Origin: Rhodococcus jostii RHA1 | Lineage (GTDB): Bacteria > Actinomycetota > Actinomycetes > Mycobacteriales > Mycobacteriaceae | Reading direction: 5' to 3' | Assembly (NCBI RefSeq): GCF_000014565.1 | Contig: NC_008268.1 | Coordinates: forward strand, 5,832,501-5,896,500 | Length of the DNA stretch: 64,000 nt | Part shown: piece by piece, positions 17,898 through 25,732 of the stretch | Numbering within the stretch: the stretch's first letter is position 1 | Layout: every line of letters begins with the position of its first letter | Notes under the pieces: model-generated | Databases searched by the model: none | The model's input: only the letters and a program-made list of their open reading frames with translations | What the model was told of the DNA's origin: nothing | Translations under genes and position numbers: made by a program

Positions 17898-19316
17898 ATG
17901 AGTTCGGTTCTAGGTGTGTCGGTCGGTGCGAGCGCGGTGCGCTTGGCACGACCCGACTCCGTGAACCGTGACGACGCCGGGAGCCGGCTCCTCCCAGACT
18001 TCCGGGCCCAGGTCGTCGCCGCGGGGCGGGACCTACCGGAGGAACTCGCCGCCGAATCGATCGGCGTCGTCCTCGCCGGGGCACCCGACGCCGGGCAGGT
18101 CCGAGCCACCGGGGTCGCCTACCGCGACGAAGCCCAGGCAGGCGCCGTCCAGGCGGCGATGGCCCGGCAGCAACTCGCCAACTACCAGCTCGTCACCGAA
18201 GCGTCTGCGGCACTGAAGTTCCTCGACGTCTCGGGCGCCCTCGGCGACCATGCGACGCTCATGTTCTACGACCTGGGCAGCTCCGGGCTCACCGTGAGTG
18301 TCGTCGACCGGGCGACGGGGAAGGTGGTGGAGACGGTCCGCACCGACACGGTGAGCGGAGACGTCTTCGACCGGCTGATCCGCGACAACCAGTTGGAGAA
18401 CAAGCGGATCGAGGAGCCCGGCGACGCGGCAGCCGGGCTCGCGCTCGACCTCCGCTGTCGTGAGGCGAAAGAGCGGCTGTCCACCGGCGGTGCCGTCGCG
18501 GTGCCCGGTGACGGCGGGCTGCTGTTGCTGTCCCGCGGCGTCTTCGACGCGCTGATCGGTGTCACCGTCGAATCCTCGGCACGTCTCGCCCGCGACGTCA
18601 TCACGAGGTCGGGACGAACCCCCGACGCCGTGGTGCTCATCGGCGGCGGTGCCCGCATTCCCCTCGTGCGGTCGGTGCTGCAGTCGTGGCTCGGGTTGCC
18701 GGTCGTCGTTCCCGATCACCCGGAACTCGTTGCGGCACAGGGTGCTGCGCTGCTCGCCCAGCAGGTGGTGCAGCCACCCGCCGAGGTCGTCAGGGTCATC
18801 CCGCCGCCCTACACACCGCAGTCCGCACCGGACACAGTCGTCGCCACCTACCAGGCTCCGAGCGCGACCGTCGCACGCACCGGTGCGCCGTCGAGTACTC
18901 CGTCCTGGCTGAGCGCCGCCGCGCCGCCGCCGAGTCAGCAGGTGGCCAAGCCCCAGATACGGGGGGCCGCGCTGGCGGGCAGCGCACTCGCCGTGGTCGC
19001 GGTGATCGGTCTCGGGCTCGGGTACGGCAAGAACCTGCTGGCCCGCACCGAGGGCTCGTCTCAGCCGGTGACCACACAACTCACCACCGAATCGCCGGTC
19101 GTCACCGAGGTGGCCACACCGTCCCCGACGACGCCCCCGCCGCCTCCGACGTCCGAGGCCGTCGAAGCGCCGGTCCAGACGGCGTCGCAGATCCGGATTC
19201 CCGAACCGGCGCCCGCACCGCCGGCCCCACCGCCCGCGCCGCTGTTCCCCGGTCTGCCGCAGATTCAGTTGCCGCCGCTCCAACTGCCCGAACTCCCCAC
19301 GTTCCCCGGAACGTAG
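17898..19316 (+). CDS. Membrane-anchored Hsp70-like ATPase-fold protein with proline-rich tail
   Basis: 472 residues. The first ~290 residues follow the Hsp70/actin fold: a degenerate phosphate-1 strand (VLGVSVGASAV), a phosphate-2-like strand (FYDLGSSGLTVSVVD), the connecting motif REAKERLS and a well-conserved adenosine motif (VVLIGGGARIPLVRS). There is no Hsp70 substrate-binding domain. Instead there is a Pro/Ser linker, one TM helix at about 356-378, and an outside tail rich in Pro/Thr/Val. Topology would put the ATPase-like domain in the cytoplasm and the tail in the envelope. ATG 17898 was chosen because the phosphate-1 strand follows at once. A paralog sits at 52304-53782 beside the dynamin genes. 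The catalytic status is doubtful because the phosphate loops are weakened. Role unknown; a sensor or scaffold for the envelope is conceivable. Confidence 0.82.
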   Translation: MSSVLGVSVGASAVRLARPDSVNRDDAGSRLLPDFRAQVVAAGRDLPEELAAESIGVVLAGAPDAGQVRATGVAYRDEAQAGAVQAAMARQQLANYQLVTEASAALKFLDVSGALGDHATLMFYDLGSSGLTVSVVDRATGKVVETVRTDTVSGDVFDRLIRDNQLENKRIEEPGDAAAGLALDLRCREAKERLSTGGAVAVPGDGGLLLLSRGVFDALIGVTVESSARLARDVITRSGRTPDAVVLIGGGARIPLVRSVLQSWLGLPVVVPDHPELVAAQGAALLAQQVVQPPAEVVRVIPPPYTPQSAPDTVVATYQAPSATVARTGAPSSTPSWLSAAAPPPSQQVAKPQIRGAALAGSALAVVAVIGLGLGYGKNLLARTEGSSQPVTTQLTTESPVVTEVATPSPTTPPPPPTSEAVEAPVQTASQIRIPEPAPAPPAPPPAPLFPGLPQIQLPPLQLPELPTFPGT

Positions 19317-19375
19317 TCGCCGCCGTTCTCCGGGCCTACGATGGGAATGGTTCCGGCGTAGAGAGGATGTGTGCA

Positions 19376-19600
19376 GTGACTGCAAATCCAGCGGAGTTCC
19401 ACAGCACTCCCAACGTTCCCAGGCCCTCGGCGGCCTCGCCGGCAGACACGCGCCGGCTCGTCGCCTACTCCAAGCCGATCCTGAAGATGTTCCCGCCCAC
19501 CAGCGAGCATGCGGCCAAAGTGACGATGCTGACCGTCTACGCGCTGATGGTCATCGCCATCATCTTCATCGTCCTCCGGGAGTTCGGCGTCTTCAGCTAG
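19376..19600 (+). CDS. Small single-pass membrane protein, unknown function
   Basis: 74 residues. A polar, Pro/Ser-rich N-terminus is followed by a cytoplasmic stretch (RRLVAYSKPILKMF) and one hydrophobic helix (VTMLTVYALMVIAIIFIVL, about 48-67) with a very short tail. GTG 19376 is preferred because GAGAGG lies about nine bases upstream; ATG 19367 is in frame but directly abuts that site. A TACGAT hexamer near 19338 could be a -10 box. It lies 59 bases after the Hsp70-like gene on the same strand and may be cotranscribed. I do not recognise the family. Confidence 0.6.
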   Translation: MTANPAEFHSTPNVPRPSAASPADTRRLVAYSKPILKMFPPTSEHAAKVTMLTVYALMVIAIIFIVLREFGVFS

Positions 19601-19611
19601 CGGTCGCCGCG

Positions 19612-20949
19612 CTACTTGGAATGGCGGCCACCGCGTGACGGCTTGATCGCGGGCGCCCCGCCGGAGGGACCCGCGCCGATCGGACGTGCCAGCATCACCG
19701 CGATCGCGGTGGTCAGCGGAACCGACAGTGCCAGGGCGATGCCACCGACCGCCGAACGCACGATCTCGATGGCCACGGCATCACTGAGCAGCACGTCCTG
19801 GATCGACCGCCCCGCCACACTGAACAGCAACAGCAGCGGCAACGCCCCGCCGGCATACGCGAGGACGAGGGTGTAGACGGTGCTGGCGATGTGATCGCGA
19901 CCGACGCGCATCGCCGAACCGAAGATCTGACGCCGGGACGCGTCGGGGTCCAGCGACGCCAGTTCGAACGCCGATGCCGCCTGCGTGATGGTGACGTCGT
20001 TGAGCACACCCAGCGAGCCGATGATGAACCCGGCCAGCAGGAGCCCGGTGATGCTGACGTGCTGTATGTACGTCTGTACGTTGGTGTTCTGTTCCTCGGA
20101 AAGCCCTGTCAGACGAGTCATCTCGATGGTGGCGTAGGACAGGATCGCGGCCACCAGCATCGACGCGAGAGTGCCCAGCAACGCCGAACTCGTTCGCAGG
20201 GAGACACCGTGCGCGAGGTACAGCACGGCATACAGGATCACCGCGCCCGAGACGAGAGCCACCGGGATCGCTGGCTTTCCGTCCAGGAGGGCCGGGAGGG
20301 TGAACAGGACGAGCACGCCGAACGAGACGACGATGCCGACGAGCGCCCGGAATCCGCGCCAGCGCGCGACCGCGATCACGACGGCGGCGAACGCGAGTGC
20401 GATGAGGGTGACGGGCAGGCCGCGGGCGTAGTCCTCGAACGAGTACTCCGTCGTGCCGTTCACGTCCGTCTGGCGGGACAACCGGATGCTCTCGCCCACC
20501 CGGAGGTCGGGCTGCCCGGGGCCGGGAATGATCTCGAGGAGCGTCTGGGTGCCGGTATTGGGACCGGACTCGATGTCGACGATGCTGCGCTGGCACTCGT
20601 ACGCGCCGGCGGGCGGCGGCAGCGGGGTGCCGGTGAAGACGCGTCCGGCCGACGGACTTCCGCAGTCGCCGATGTTCTGCATCGTGACCGTGCCCGACTC
20701 CGTGACGACCGCACCGCCCTGGGCGCTCTGGAAGGGCTGTTCGACGTCGACGCCCGGCTTGCCGGGCCACAACGCGATAACGCCGATGAGCACCGCGACG
20801 CCGATGGCGACGAGGAGCCCGACTACCACCTTGGCGGCCACGGGCCCCATCGGAGCCGGTCCGCCGCTGTGGCCGTGTCCGTGGCCGTGTCCGTGGAATT
20901 CGCTCATCGGCCGCATCGCGTCGGCTGCTGGGGGGGATTGTCTCGGCAC
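19612..20949 (-). CDS. YibE/F-family multi-pass membrane protein
   Basis: 445 residues from the longest start. A His-rich N-terminus (HGHGHGHGH) precedes TM1 (about 37-60), then an extracytoplasmic domain of about 110 residues with three cysteines, then about seven further TM helices, several rich in Gly/Ala/Val. The C-terminal half (LLLAGFIIGSLGVLNDVTIT, then QAASAFEL) is characteristic of YibE/F-like proteins, whose function is poorly known. The His cluster suggests metal contact; that is inference. The start is uncertain: 20949 is GTG without a visible ribosome site, and in-frame ATGs at 20916 and 20907 keep the His cluster. It converges on the small membrane protein gene, leaving only 11 bases between them. 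Confidence 0.85.
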   Translation of the reverse strand: MPRQSPPAADAMRPMSEFHGHGHGHGHSGGPAPMGPVAAKVVVGLLVAIGVAVLIGVIALWPGKPGVDVEQPFQSAQGGAVVTESGTVTMQNIGDCGSPSAGRVFTGTPLPPPAGAYECQRSIVDIESGPNTGTQTLLEIIPGPGQPDLRVGESIRLSRQTDVNGTTEYSFEDYARGLPVTLIALAFAAVVIAVARWRGFRALVGIVVSFGVLVLFTLPALLDGKPAIPVALVSGAVILYAVLYLAHGVSLRTSSALLGTLASMLVAAILSYATIEMTRLTGLSEEQNTNVQTYIQHVSITGLLLAGFIIGSLGVLNDVTITQAASAFELASLDPDASRRQIFGSAMRVGRDHIASTVYTLVLAYAGGALPLLLLFSVAGRSIQDVLLSDAVAIEIVRSAVGGIALALSVPLTTAIAVMLARPIGAGPSGGAPAIKPSRGGRHSK

Positions 20950-21411
20950 GCACGACAGGGTAGTCGGACGGCGACCGGCGACGCTGTGACGGAAGTGGCG
21001 TGCGGTGCCAGTGTTGCCGAACTGTCAGGCTAGTATTGCTCTCGTGTCGCTTATATGTCGCCGGTGTGATTAGATATCGAAGCATGGCACGCAGCAGCTA
21101 ATCTGCAGCGAACGCCGAACTCCACGCAGGGGTGTCCGGAACTCCGAACGAGGGGTGTGTTCCGCGGACGACGAGCCGCTGCGTGGAGAGATTTGCCGAG
21201 CTGGGTGGCGGGGTACAGGGGGGGTTGACCCCGCCACCAACCTGGCGCCCACAGGGGGGGGAGGGGCGACAGGTGCTCGAGGCACTCGAGGTGCCGGTTG
21301 CCAATCTACCGACACGGTAGGGGTATTCGTCAACCGGGTAGGTGAAATCGCCCACATGTCGTGACCTCGCACCCCGACGGCCTACGATTATGGCCGTTCG
21401 GAGGTGTTCCA
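20950..21411. other. Intergenic region without a credible gene
   Basis: 462 bases between the YibE/F gene (minus) and the metallopeptidase gene (plus). The part near 21020-21110 is comparatively AT-rich (gattagatatcg) and may hold promoters. The part 21115-21360 is GC-rich with G runs and holds an imperfect long inverted repeat. Short ORFs here lack recognisable protein features. The hexamer TACGAT near 21383 could be the -10 box for the metallopeptidase gene. Confidence 0.6.
21120..21188. repeat. Long imperfect inverted repeat (possible RNA hairpin)
   Basis: CTCCACGCAG (21120-21129) pairs perfectly with CTGCGTGGAG (21179-21188). Inside, GTCCGGAAC (21134-21142) pairs with GTTCCGCGGAC (21159-21169) except for a two-base bulge. 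The first arm also belongs to an imperfect tandem repeat (GAACTCC...GGGGTGT) near 21116-21160. It could be a structured leader, a terminator or a protein-binding site. Confidence 0.5.
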
Positions 21412-21930
21412 GTGCGAATCTCGCGGCAGTCGCGATCCAGCAACCATCTTCGCCGGATCGTGGCGGAGATGGGTATTCCCGTGCCCTGGAACAGGGATCA
21501 GCTCGTCGCCGGCGTCGCAGCCCGTCGTGGACGCCCGATTCACCTGGTCCCGGTCTCGCACGCCCTGGTCCACGGCGGTCATTCCGGTGTCTGGCTCGCG
21601 AGGGCCGAGGACGACGTGATCCTGTACGCAGCAGGGACGTCGGACGTGCACGCCACCCACATCATCTGCCACGAACTGGCACACATGGTGCTGGGCCACG
21701 ACCGCAACACGATCGGGGACACCTCCGTCGACCCGACGGTGTTGTCGGCGGCCGCGCCGTCGGTCGACACGGCGCGCGTGGTCAAAATGCTCGGCCGGTC
21801 CAACTACTCGAACGACCAGGAATACGAGGCCGAACTTCTCGCCACCCTGATCATGGCGGGTCGTCGAGCGGGGACGAGCGACGACACCGTCGGTGACGCA
21901 CGGGTGTCGCGGATGCTCGGAACGTTCTGA
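21412..21930 (+). CDS. ImmA/IrrE-like zinc metallopeptidase
   Basis: 172 residues. The motif CHELAHMVLGH (HExxH at about 87-91) with a downstream Glu in NDQEYEAELLATL (about residue 140) matches the ImmA/IrrE gluzincin-like layout. These cytoplasmic peptidases typically cleave HTH repressors and are encoded beside them. GTG 21412 is chosen because GGAGG lies seven bases upstream; GTG 21361 would add 17 residues without a ribosome site. The next gene starts four bases after the stop, so the two are almost certainly cotranscribed. Two HTH genes lie convergently beyond it and are candidate substrates or partners by context only. Another reading is a stand-alone peptidase half of a split HTH-peptidase protein. 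Confidence 0.8.
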   Translation: MRISRQSRSSNHLRRIVAEMGIPVPWNRDQLVAGVAARRGRPIHLVPVSHALVHGGHSGVWLARAEDDVILYAAGTSDVHATHIICHELAHMVLGHDRNTIGDTSVDPTVLSAAAPSVDTARVVKMLGRSNYSNDQEYEAELLATLIMAGRRAGTSDDTVGDARVSRMLGTF

Positions 21931-21934
21931 CGCC

Positions 21935-23116
21935 GTGTACGAACCGCCCACCTATGTGAGCTGGCCGCTCCTCGCCGTCGTCTGGGGAACGACTCTCCTG
22001 CGCCTGGCTCTCGTCCGGTCGACGGTCGCCGAACGCCGGATGAACGCCGCCCTCGTCTTCGCATCCCTCTCCCTGGTCCTGCAGCGATCACTGGCACAGA
22101 CCTGGCTCGACCGCTGGTTCGGGTACGGGTTCGCGAACACCCTCAGCAACGTCTGCATCATCCTGACCGCGGCGTCGCTGATCAGCCTCTTCTCCGCGTG
22201 GGCGCTCGGCCCGGCGCGCCTTCCCCGGATTCACGTCGTCTCGCTGTCGATGTGTGCCGTCGCGGGAGCGATCCTCATCGGCCTGAGCACGCCGGCGCGA
22301 TCGCGGGGCGTCGCCATCGCCGACGAGGGTGGCTGGCCTTTCGCGGCGTACTGCATCACGTACGCCGTTCCGATCCTGTCAGTCGCCCTGCTCAACCTCT
22401 GGATCTCGCTGAAGGCCGTGCGCACCGCGACACCCGGACGCGAGCGCCGGGTGTTTCTCGCGGTCATCGCCCTGTCTTTGTTCGAGGTGTTCGACATGGG
22501 GGTCGTCGTGACGACCGGCGTGGTCAACGCGGTCAGCGAAGACAACGCCCTGACCGAATCGCACAGCGACTCGGGGGCATTCATCCGCCTGCTCGTCGTG
22601 TCGGCGGGCGCGCTCATCTCGGTCGGACCGGTGGTACGGGTGCTCGGTCACCGCCGGCGGTCGCGGCAGGTGGCCCGGCGTCTGCAACCGATGTGGCGGA
22701 CCCTGACCGGCGCTGTGCCCGAAGTGGTCCTGGAACTGCGACCGGCGGATCGTCGGGCACTGTCGGCCCATAGCCGCCTGGACCGCATGAGCGTCGAGAT
22801 ACGCGACGCGATCATGATCCTCGACCGGCACGTGGTGTTCGAGCTCGGTGGACACACCGGCGCCGCACCACCCGTGGTCACGGCTACGCGGCTGCACCTC
22901 GCATGCCTGGCCCGCAGGGCCGGTCACCGGGCGCACGGCACGGGTGGGACGGCCCACCTGTTCACGACCGACGTCGGCGGCGAACCGTGGGAGCTGGCCC
23001 GGCTGGCCGATCACTGGCGGGACGCCGAGCACGTGGCGGCCGAACTGTGGGCGCGTCGCCTCCCTCCGTTCGGCGGCCCCGCCGACCCGTCGGCGCGCGT
23101 CCCCGCTCAGGTCTGA
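21935..23116 (+). CDS. MAB_1171c-type 7-TM membrane protein
   Basis: 393 residues. Seven hydrophobic helices fill the first ~240 residues, followed by a soluble ~150-residue Arg/His-rich C-terminal region with the pattern LRPADRRALSAHSRLDRMSVEIRD. This is the architecture of the actinobacterial MAB_1171c putative transporter family, whose function is unknown and which is commonly linked to small metallopeptidases and HTH proteins. GTG 21935 starts four bases after the metallopeptidase stop. The last ten bases overlap the convergent EspR-like gene. The C-terminal region may be a cytoplasmic sensor or the partner of the peptidase; that is inference. Confidence 0.75.
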   Translation: MYEPPTYVSWPLLAVVWGTTLLRLALVRSTVAERRMNAALVFASLSLVLQRSLAQTWLDRWFGYGFANTLSNVCIILTAASLISLFSAWALGPARLPRIHVVSLSMCAVAGAILIGLSTPARSRGVAIADEGGWPFAAYCITYAVPILSVALLNLWISLKAVRTATPGRERRVFLAVIALSLFEVFDMGVVVTTGVVNAVSEDNALTESHSDSGAFIRLLVVSAGALISVGPVVRVLGHRRRSRQVARRLQPMWRTLTGAVPEVVLELRPADRRALSAHSRLDRMSVEIRDAIMILDRHVVFELGGHTGAAPPVVTATRLHLACLARRAGHRAHGTGGTAHLFTTDVGGEPWELARLADHWRDAEHVAAELWARRLPPFGGPADPSARVPAQV

Positions 23117-23547
23117 CGAGGGTCCGGCGCCGCGACCGGCAGCGGTCCGTGACTCAGCCGCAGATTCTCCAGAAGGGGAATCAGCGATTCCATCTCCGCA
23201 GTGGTCGGCTCCGCGGACGCATCGAGTGATCGCATCGACAGGTGCCGGACGCCGGCCTCGCGGACCGCGATCTTGAAACGGACCAGCGTGTCGTAGTCGT
23301 GGTAGCCGTCAGCGGCGAGGTACTGCTCGGGGGCATGGAAGTGCTGCGCGACCGCCCGCAGGACGTCGGGCTCGGGCGCGTGGTGATCGTTTCTGCGCAG
23401 GGACTCGATCTCGGACGGCTCGACGGGACGGCCGAGTATCCGCGACACACCCGCGGCGACGGTGTCGTCACCCGGTTCGGGACCGTCGAGGTCGTGGGCC
23501 AGCGAGAAGAGGCGATTGACCCGCACCGACAGTGGCACGCCGTTCAT
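23107..23547 (-). CDS. EspR-like HTH regulator
   Basis: 146 residues. The pattern is: N-terminal SVRVNRLFSLAHD, an HTH-like section with SEIESLRRNDHHAPEPD, then AVAQHFHAPEQYL and a C-terminal helical part (VRFKIAVREAGVRHLSMRSL). It closely follows mycobacterial EspR, a nucleoid-associated HTH regulator with a C-terminal dimerisation domain. GGAGGTG sits upstream of ATG 23547. The start overlaps the stop of the upstream HTH gene by ATGA, so the two are translationally coupled. Targets unknown; the adjacent peptidase/7-TM operon is the obvious candidate. Confidence 0.78.
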   Translation of the reverse strand: MNGVPLSVRVNRLFSLAHDLDGPEPGDDTVAAGVSRILGRPVEPSEIESLRRNDHHAPEPDVLRAVAQHFHAPEQYLAADGYHDYDTLVRFKIAVREAGVRHLSMRSLDASAEPTTAEMESLIPLLENLRLSHGPLPVAAPDPRQT

Positions 23548-24263
23548 GCGTTCACCTCCGCGTCTCCGCTGCGTTCGGGATCCTCGGTGGCCACGAGTTT
23601 CACCGCGTCCTCCCATCGACGCCAGAAGCGCTCCCGGGTGGCCGCGTCGAGATCCTCTCCCCGGCCGTAGAGGAAGCGGCGATACCGCGCTTCCTCGAGT
23701 TCACGCGGGTCGGTGACCGTGGTCGGTTCCTCCAGCAGGTGACCGAACGCGAATTCCACCAGGGGTTGGCGTGGTCCGGTGGGTCCTCCGTTGACTTCCA
23801 GCAACCGCGTCACGTACGCGCCGGTGATCTTCGAGACAACCCGGCTCAGTTCCCCCGCTGCCTCGGCCAGCCCCGGAACCTCGGGATGCGCCGCGCTCAG
23901 CTTGGTGATCTGGGTGTGCGGCCCCAGGATCTCGATGATCGTGTCCAGATCCAGGGGAATCTCCGACGGCCCGAGCGTCAGCGGGCGCGCGGCCGGCGAC
24001 CGGTCCTCCCCGTCGAGCGCCTCGAGCGGGGTCGGATGACCGCCGTCGAGGGTGCGGGCCGCGCTGCCCGGAGCCCAGCGGAGCGCGACGTCCAGTTTGC
24101 GGAGGGTCTCGATGCTCGGATCCGGGCCGGTCCCGTTCTCGGCGCGCGTCTGAGCTGCGTCGGACGGGCCACCCGCGGCCGTGACCTCGTCCTGTGTGAG
24201 GTTCAGCAAACGCCGTCGCCGGTGGACGAATTGTCCGAAACGCGCGCGGGTGCTGGTGACCAT
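23544..24263 (-). CDS. XRE-family HTH protein with long C-terminal domain
   Basis: 239 residues. The N-terminus is an XRE-type HTH (FGQFVHRRRRLLNLTQDEV, then AAQTRAENGTGPDPSIETLRKLDVAL). A C-terminal ~150-residue region has an acidic-helical section (DLDTIIEILG, ELSRVVSKITGAYVTRLLEV, AFGHLLEEP), perhaps an oligomerisation or ligand-binding domain. ATG 24263 has GGGGGA six bases upstream; the ORF's longer start would run into the hairpin. It is translationally coupled (ATGA) to the EspR-like gene. It is likely a repressor of its own locus and a possible substrate of the nearby HELAH peptidase, which is inference from the ImmA/ImmR paradigm. Confidence 0.8.
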   Translation of the reverse strand: MVTSTRARFGQFVHRRRRLLNLTQDEVTAAGGPSDAAQTRAENGTGPDPSIETLRKLDVALRWAPGSAARTLDGGHPTPLEALDGEDRSPAARPLTLGPSEIPLDLDTIIEILGPHTQITKLSAAHPEVPGLAEAAGELSRVVSKITGAYVTRLLEVNGGPTGPRQPLVEFAFGHLLEEPTTVTDPRELEEARYRRFLYGRGEDLDAATRERFWRRWEDAVKLVATEDPERSGDAEVNA

Positions 24264-24278
24264 GCTTTTCCCCCAGGA

Positions 24279-24313
24279 GACACGCAAGCGACGCGCGTGT
24301 CGCTTGCTGTGTC
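24279..24313 (-). terminator. Hairpin after the aminotransferase gene
   Basis: GACACGCAAGCGAC (24279-24292) pairs with GTCGCTTGCTGTGTC (24299-24313) with one bulged base and a six-base loop. It begins within ten bases after the aminotransferase stop, so a terminator for that gene is likely. It lacks a U-tract. Confidence 0.55.
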
Positions 24314-24319
24314 TCGATC

Positions 24320-25582
24320 CTACTGCTTGTAGCTGGTGAGGAAATTTCCGAACCGCTCGATGGCGACAGCGAGATCACGCGCCCACGGCAACGTCACGAT
24401 GCGGAGATGGTCGTGGTCCGGCCAGTTGAAGCCGGTGCCCTGAACCATCAGGATCTTCTCCTGCAGCAGAAGGTCCTGGACCAGCTTCTCGTCGTCGTAG
24501 ATCTCGTACACGTTCGGGTCGAGGCGGGGGAATGCGTACAGCGCGCCCTTCGGCTTCACGCAGGAGACACCGGGAATCATGTTGAGGCGTTCCCACGCCA
24601 CATCACGCTGCTCGAGCAGTCGCCCACCCGGCAGGATCAGGTCTTCGATGCTCTGGTGCCCACCGAGCGCCACCTGGATGGCGTGTTGACCGGGCACGTT
24701 CGGGCACAGACGCGTCGACGCGAGCAGGTCGAGTCCCTCGAGGAAACCCGCGGCGTGTTCCTTCGGGCCCGTGATGGCCACCCAACCGGACCGGTAGCCG
24801 GCGACGCGGTACGCCTTCGACAGGCCGTTGAACGTCAGGCACAGCAGGTCCGGGGCCAGCGTGGCGAGTGAGATGTGTTTGGCGTCGTCGTAGAGGATCT
24901 TGTCGTAGATCTCGTCCGCGAGAAGCAGCAGCTGATGCTTGCGCGCCAGGTCGACGAGCTGCTGCAGCACCTCCATCGAGTACACCGCACCCGTCGGATT
25001 GTTCGGGTTGATGACGAGCAGCGCCTTGGTCTTGTCGGTGATCTTCGACTCGATGTCCGCGATGTCGGGGTTCCAGTCGTTGCCCTCGTCGCACAGGTAG
25101 TGCACCGGGGTGCCGCCGGCGAGGCTCGTCATCGCCGTCCACAGCGGGTAGTCCGGTGCCGGGATCAGCACCTCGTCGCCGTTGTCGAGGAGCGCCTGCA
25201 TCGTCATCGTGATGAGCTCGGACACACCGTTGCCCAGGTAGATGTCGTCGACGTCGAGTTCGGGGAACCCGGCGACCAGCTCGTAGCGGGTGACGATCGC
25301 GCGCCGCGCCGACAGGATGCCCTTGGACTCGGAATACCCCTGCGCGTACGGGAGCGCGGCGATCATGTCGCGCATGATCACGTCCGGCGCGTCGAAACCG
25401 AACGGCGCGGGGTTGCCGATGTTGAGCTTGAGGATCCGGTGGCCTTCCGCCTCCAGCCGGGCGGCGTGGGCATGTACCGGTCCACGAATCTCGTAGAGCA
25501 CGTTCTGAAGCTTGGTGGACTGCTCCAGCTTGCGGTGCGGCTTGCGGTGATGGCCGTGGTCTGGGTTGCTCACGAGCGTCAT
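24320..25582 (-). CDS. alaA: AlaA/AspC-type PLP-dependent aminotransferase
   Basis: 420 residues, fold-type I class I/II aminotransferase. Conserved blocks are RGPVHAHAARLE, LNIGNPAPFGFDAPD, YLGNGVSELI, PAPDYPLW, INPNNPTGAVYS, LLADEIYDKILYDD and the PLP-lysine motif NGLSKAYRVAGYRSGW. These match E. coli AlaA (glutamate-pyruvate aminotransferase) almost block for block; the mycobacterial ortholog is annotated aspC (Rv0337c). Expected role: alanine synthesis from pyruvate and glutamate. ATG 25582 is preferred over the in-frame TTG at 25600 because GGGAG lies seven bases upstream of the ATG. The gene is divergent from the carotenoid oxygenase gene. In M. tuberculosis the neighbour is Rv0338c; here that gene's homolog is about 29 kb away, beyond the second NRPS. 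Confidence 0.93.
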   Translation of the reverse strand: MTLVSNPDHGHHRKPHRKLEQSTKLQNVLYEIRGPVHAHAARLEAEGHRILKLNIGNPAPFGFDAPDVIMRDMIAALPYAQGYSESKGILSARRAIVTRYELVAGFPELDVDDIYLGNGVSELITMTMQALLDNGDEVLIPAPDYPLWTAMTSLAGGTPVHYLCDEGNDWNPDIADIESKITDKTKALLVINPNNPTGAVYSMEVLQQLVDLARKHQLLLLADEIYDKILYDDAKHISLATLAPDLLCLTFNGLSKAYRVAGYRSGWVAITGPKEHAAGFLEGLDLLASTRLCPNVPGQHAIQVALGGHQSIEDLILPGGRLLEQRDVAWERLNMIPGVSCVKPKGALYAFPRLDPNVYEIYDDEKLVQDLLLQEKILMVQGTGFNWPDHDHLRIVTLPWARDLAVAIERFGNFLTSYKQ

Positions 25583-25732
25583 TCTCCCACTCCCGGGCAA
25601 CCGGATTTCTACTGGTGGGTACAGGACCGCCGGCGCGTCGTCGAAACACCCCGCCCGCGCAGGTGGCCGCCGTACCCTCGAGAGGGGGTCGGATCCGTCT
25701 CGTGTTCACCGCGCCCGGAGGGAATGACGTAC

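Noticed and set aside
21155..21364. Short plus-strand ORFs in the gap before the metallopeptidase gene
   Set aside because: The Gly/Arg-rich translation reflects G runs; there is no domain, no consistent start signal, and it overlaps the inverted repeat.
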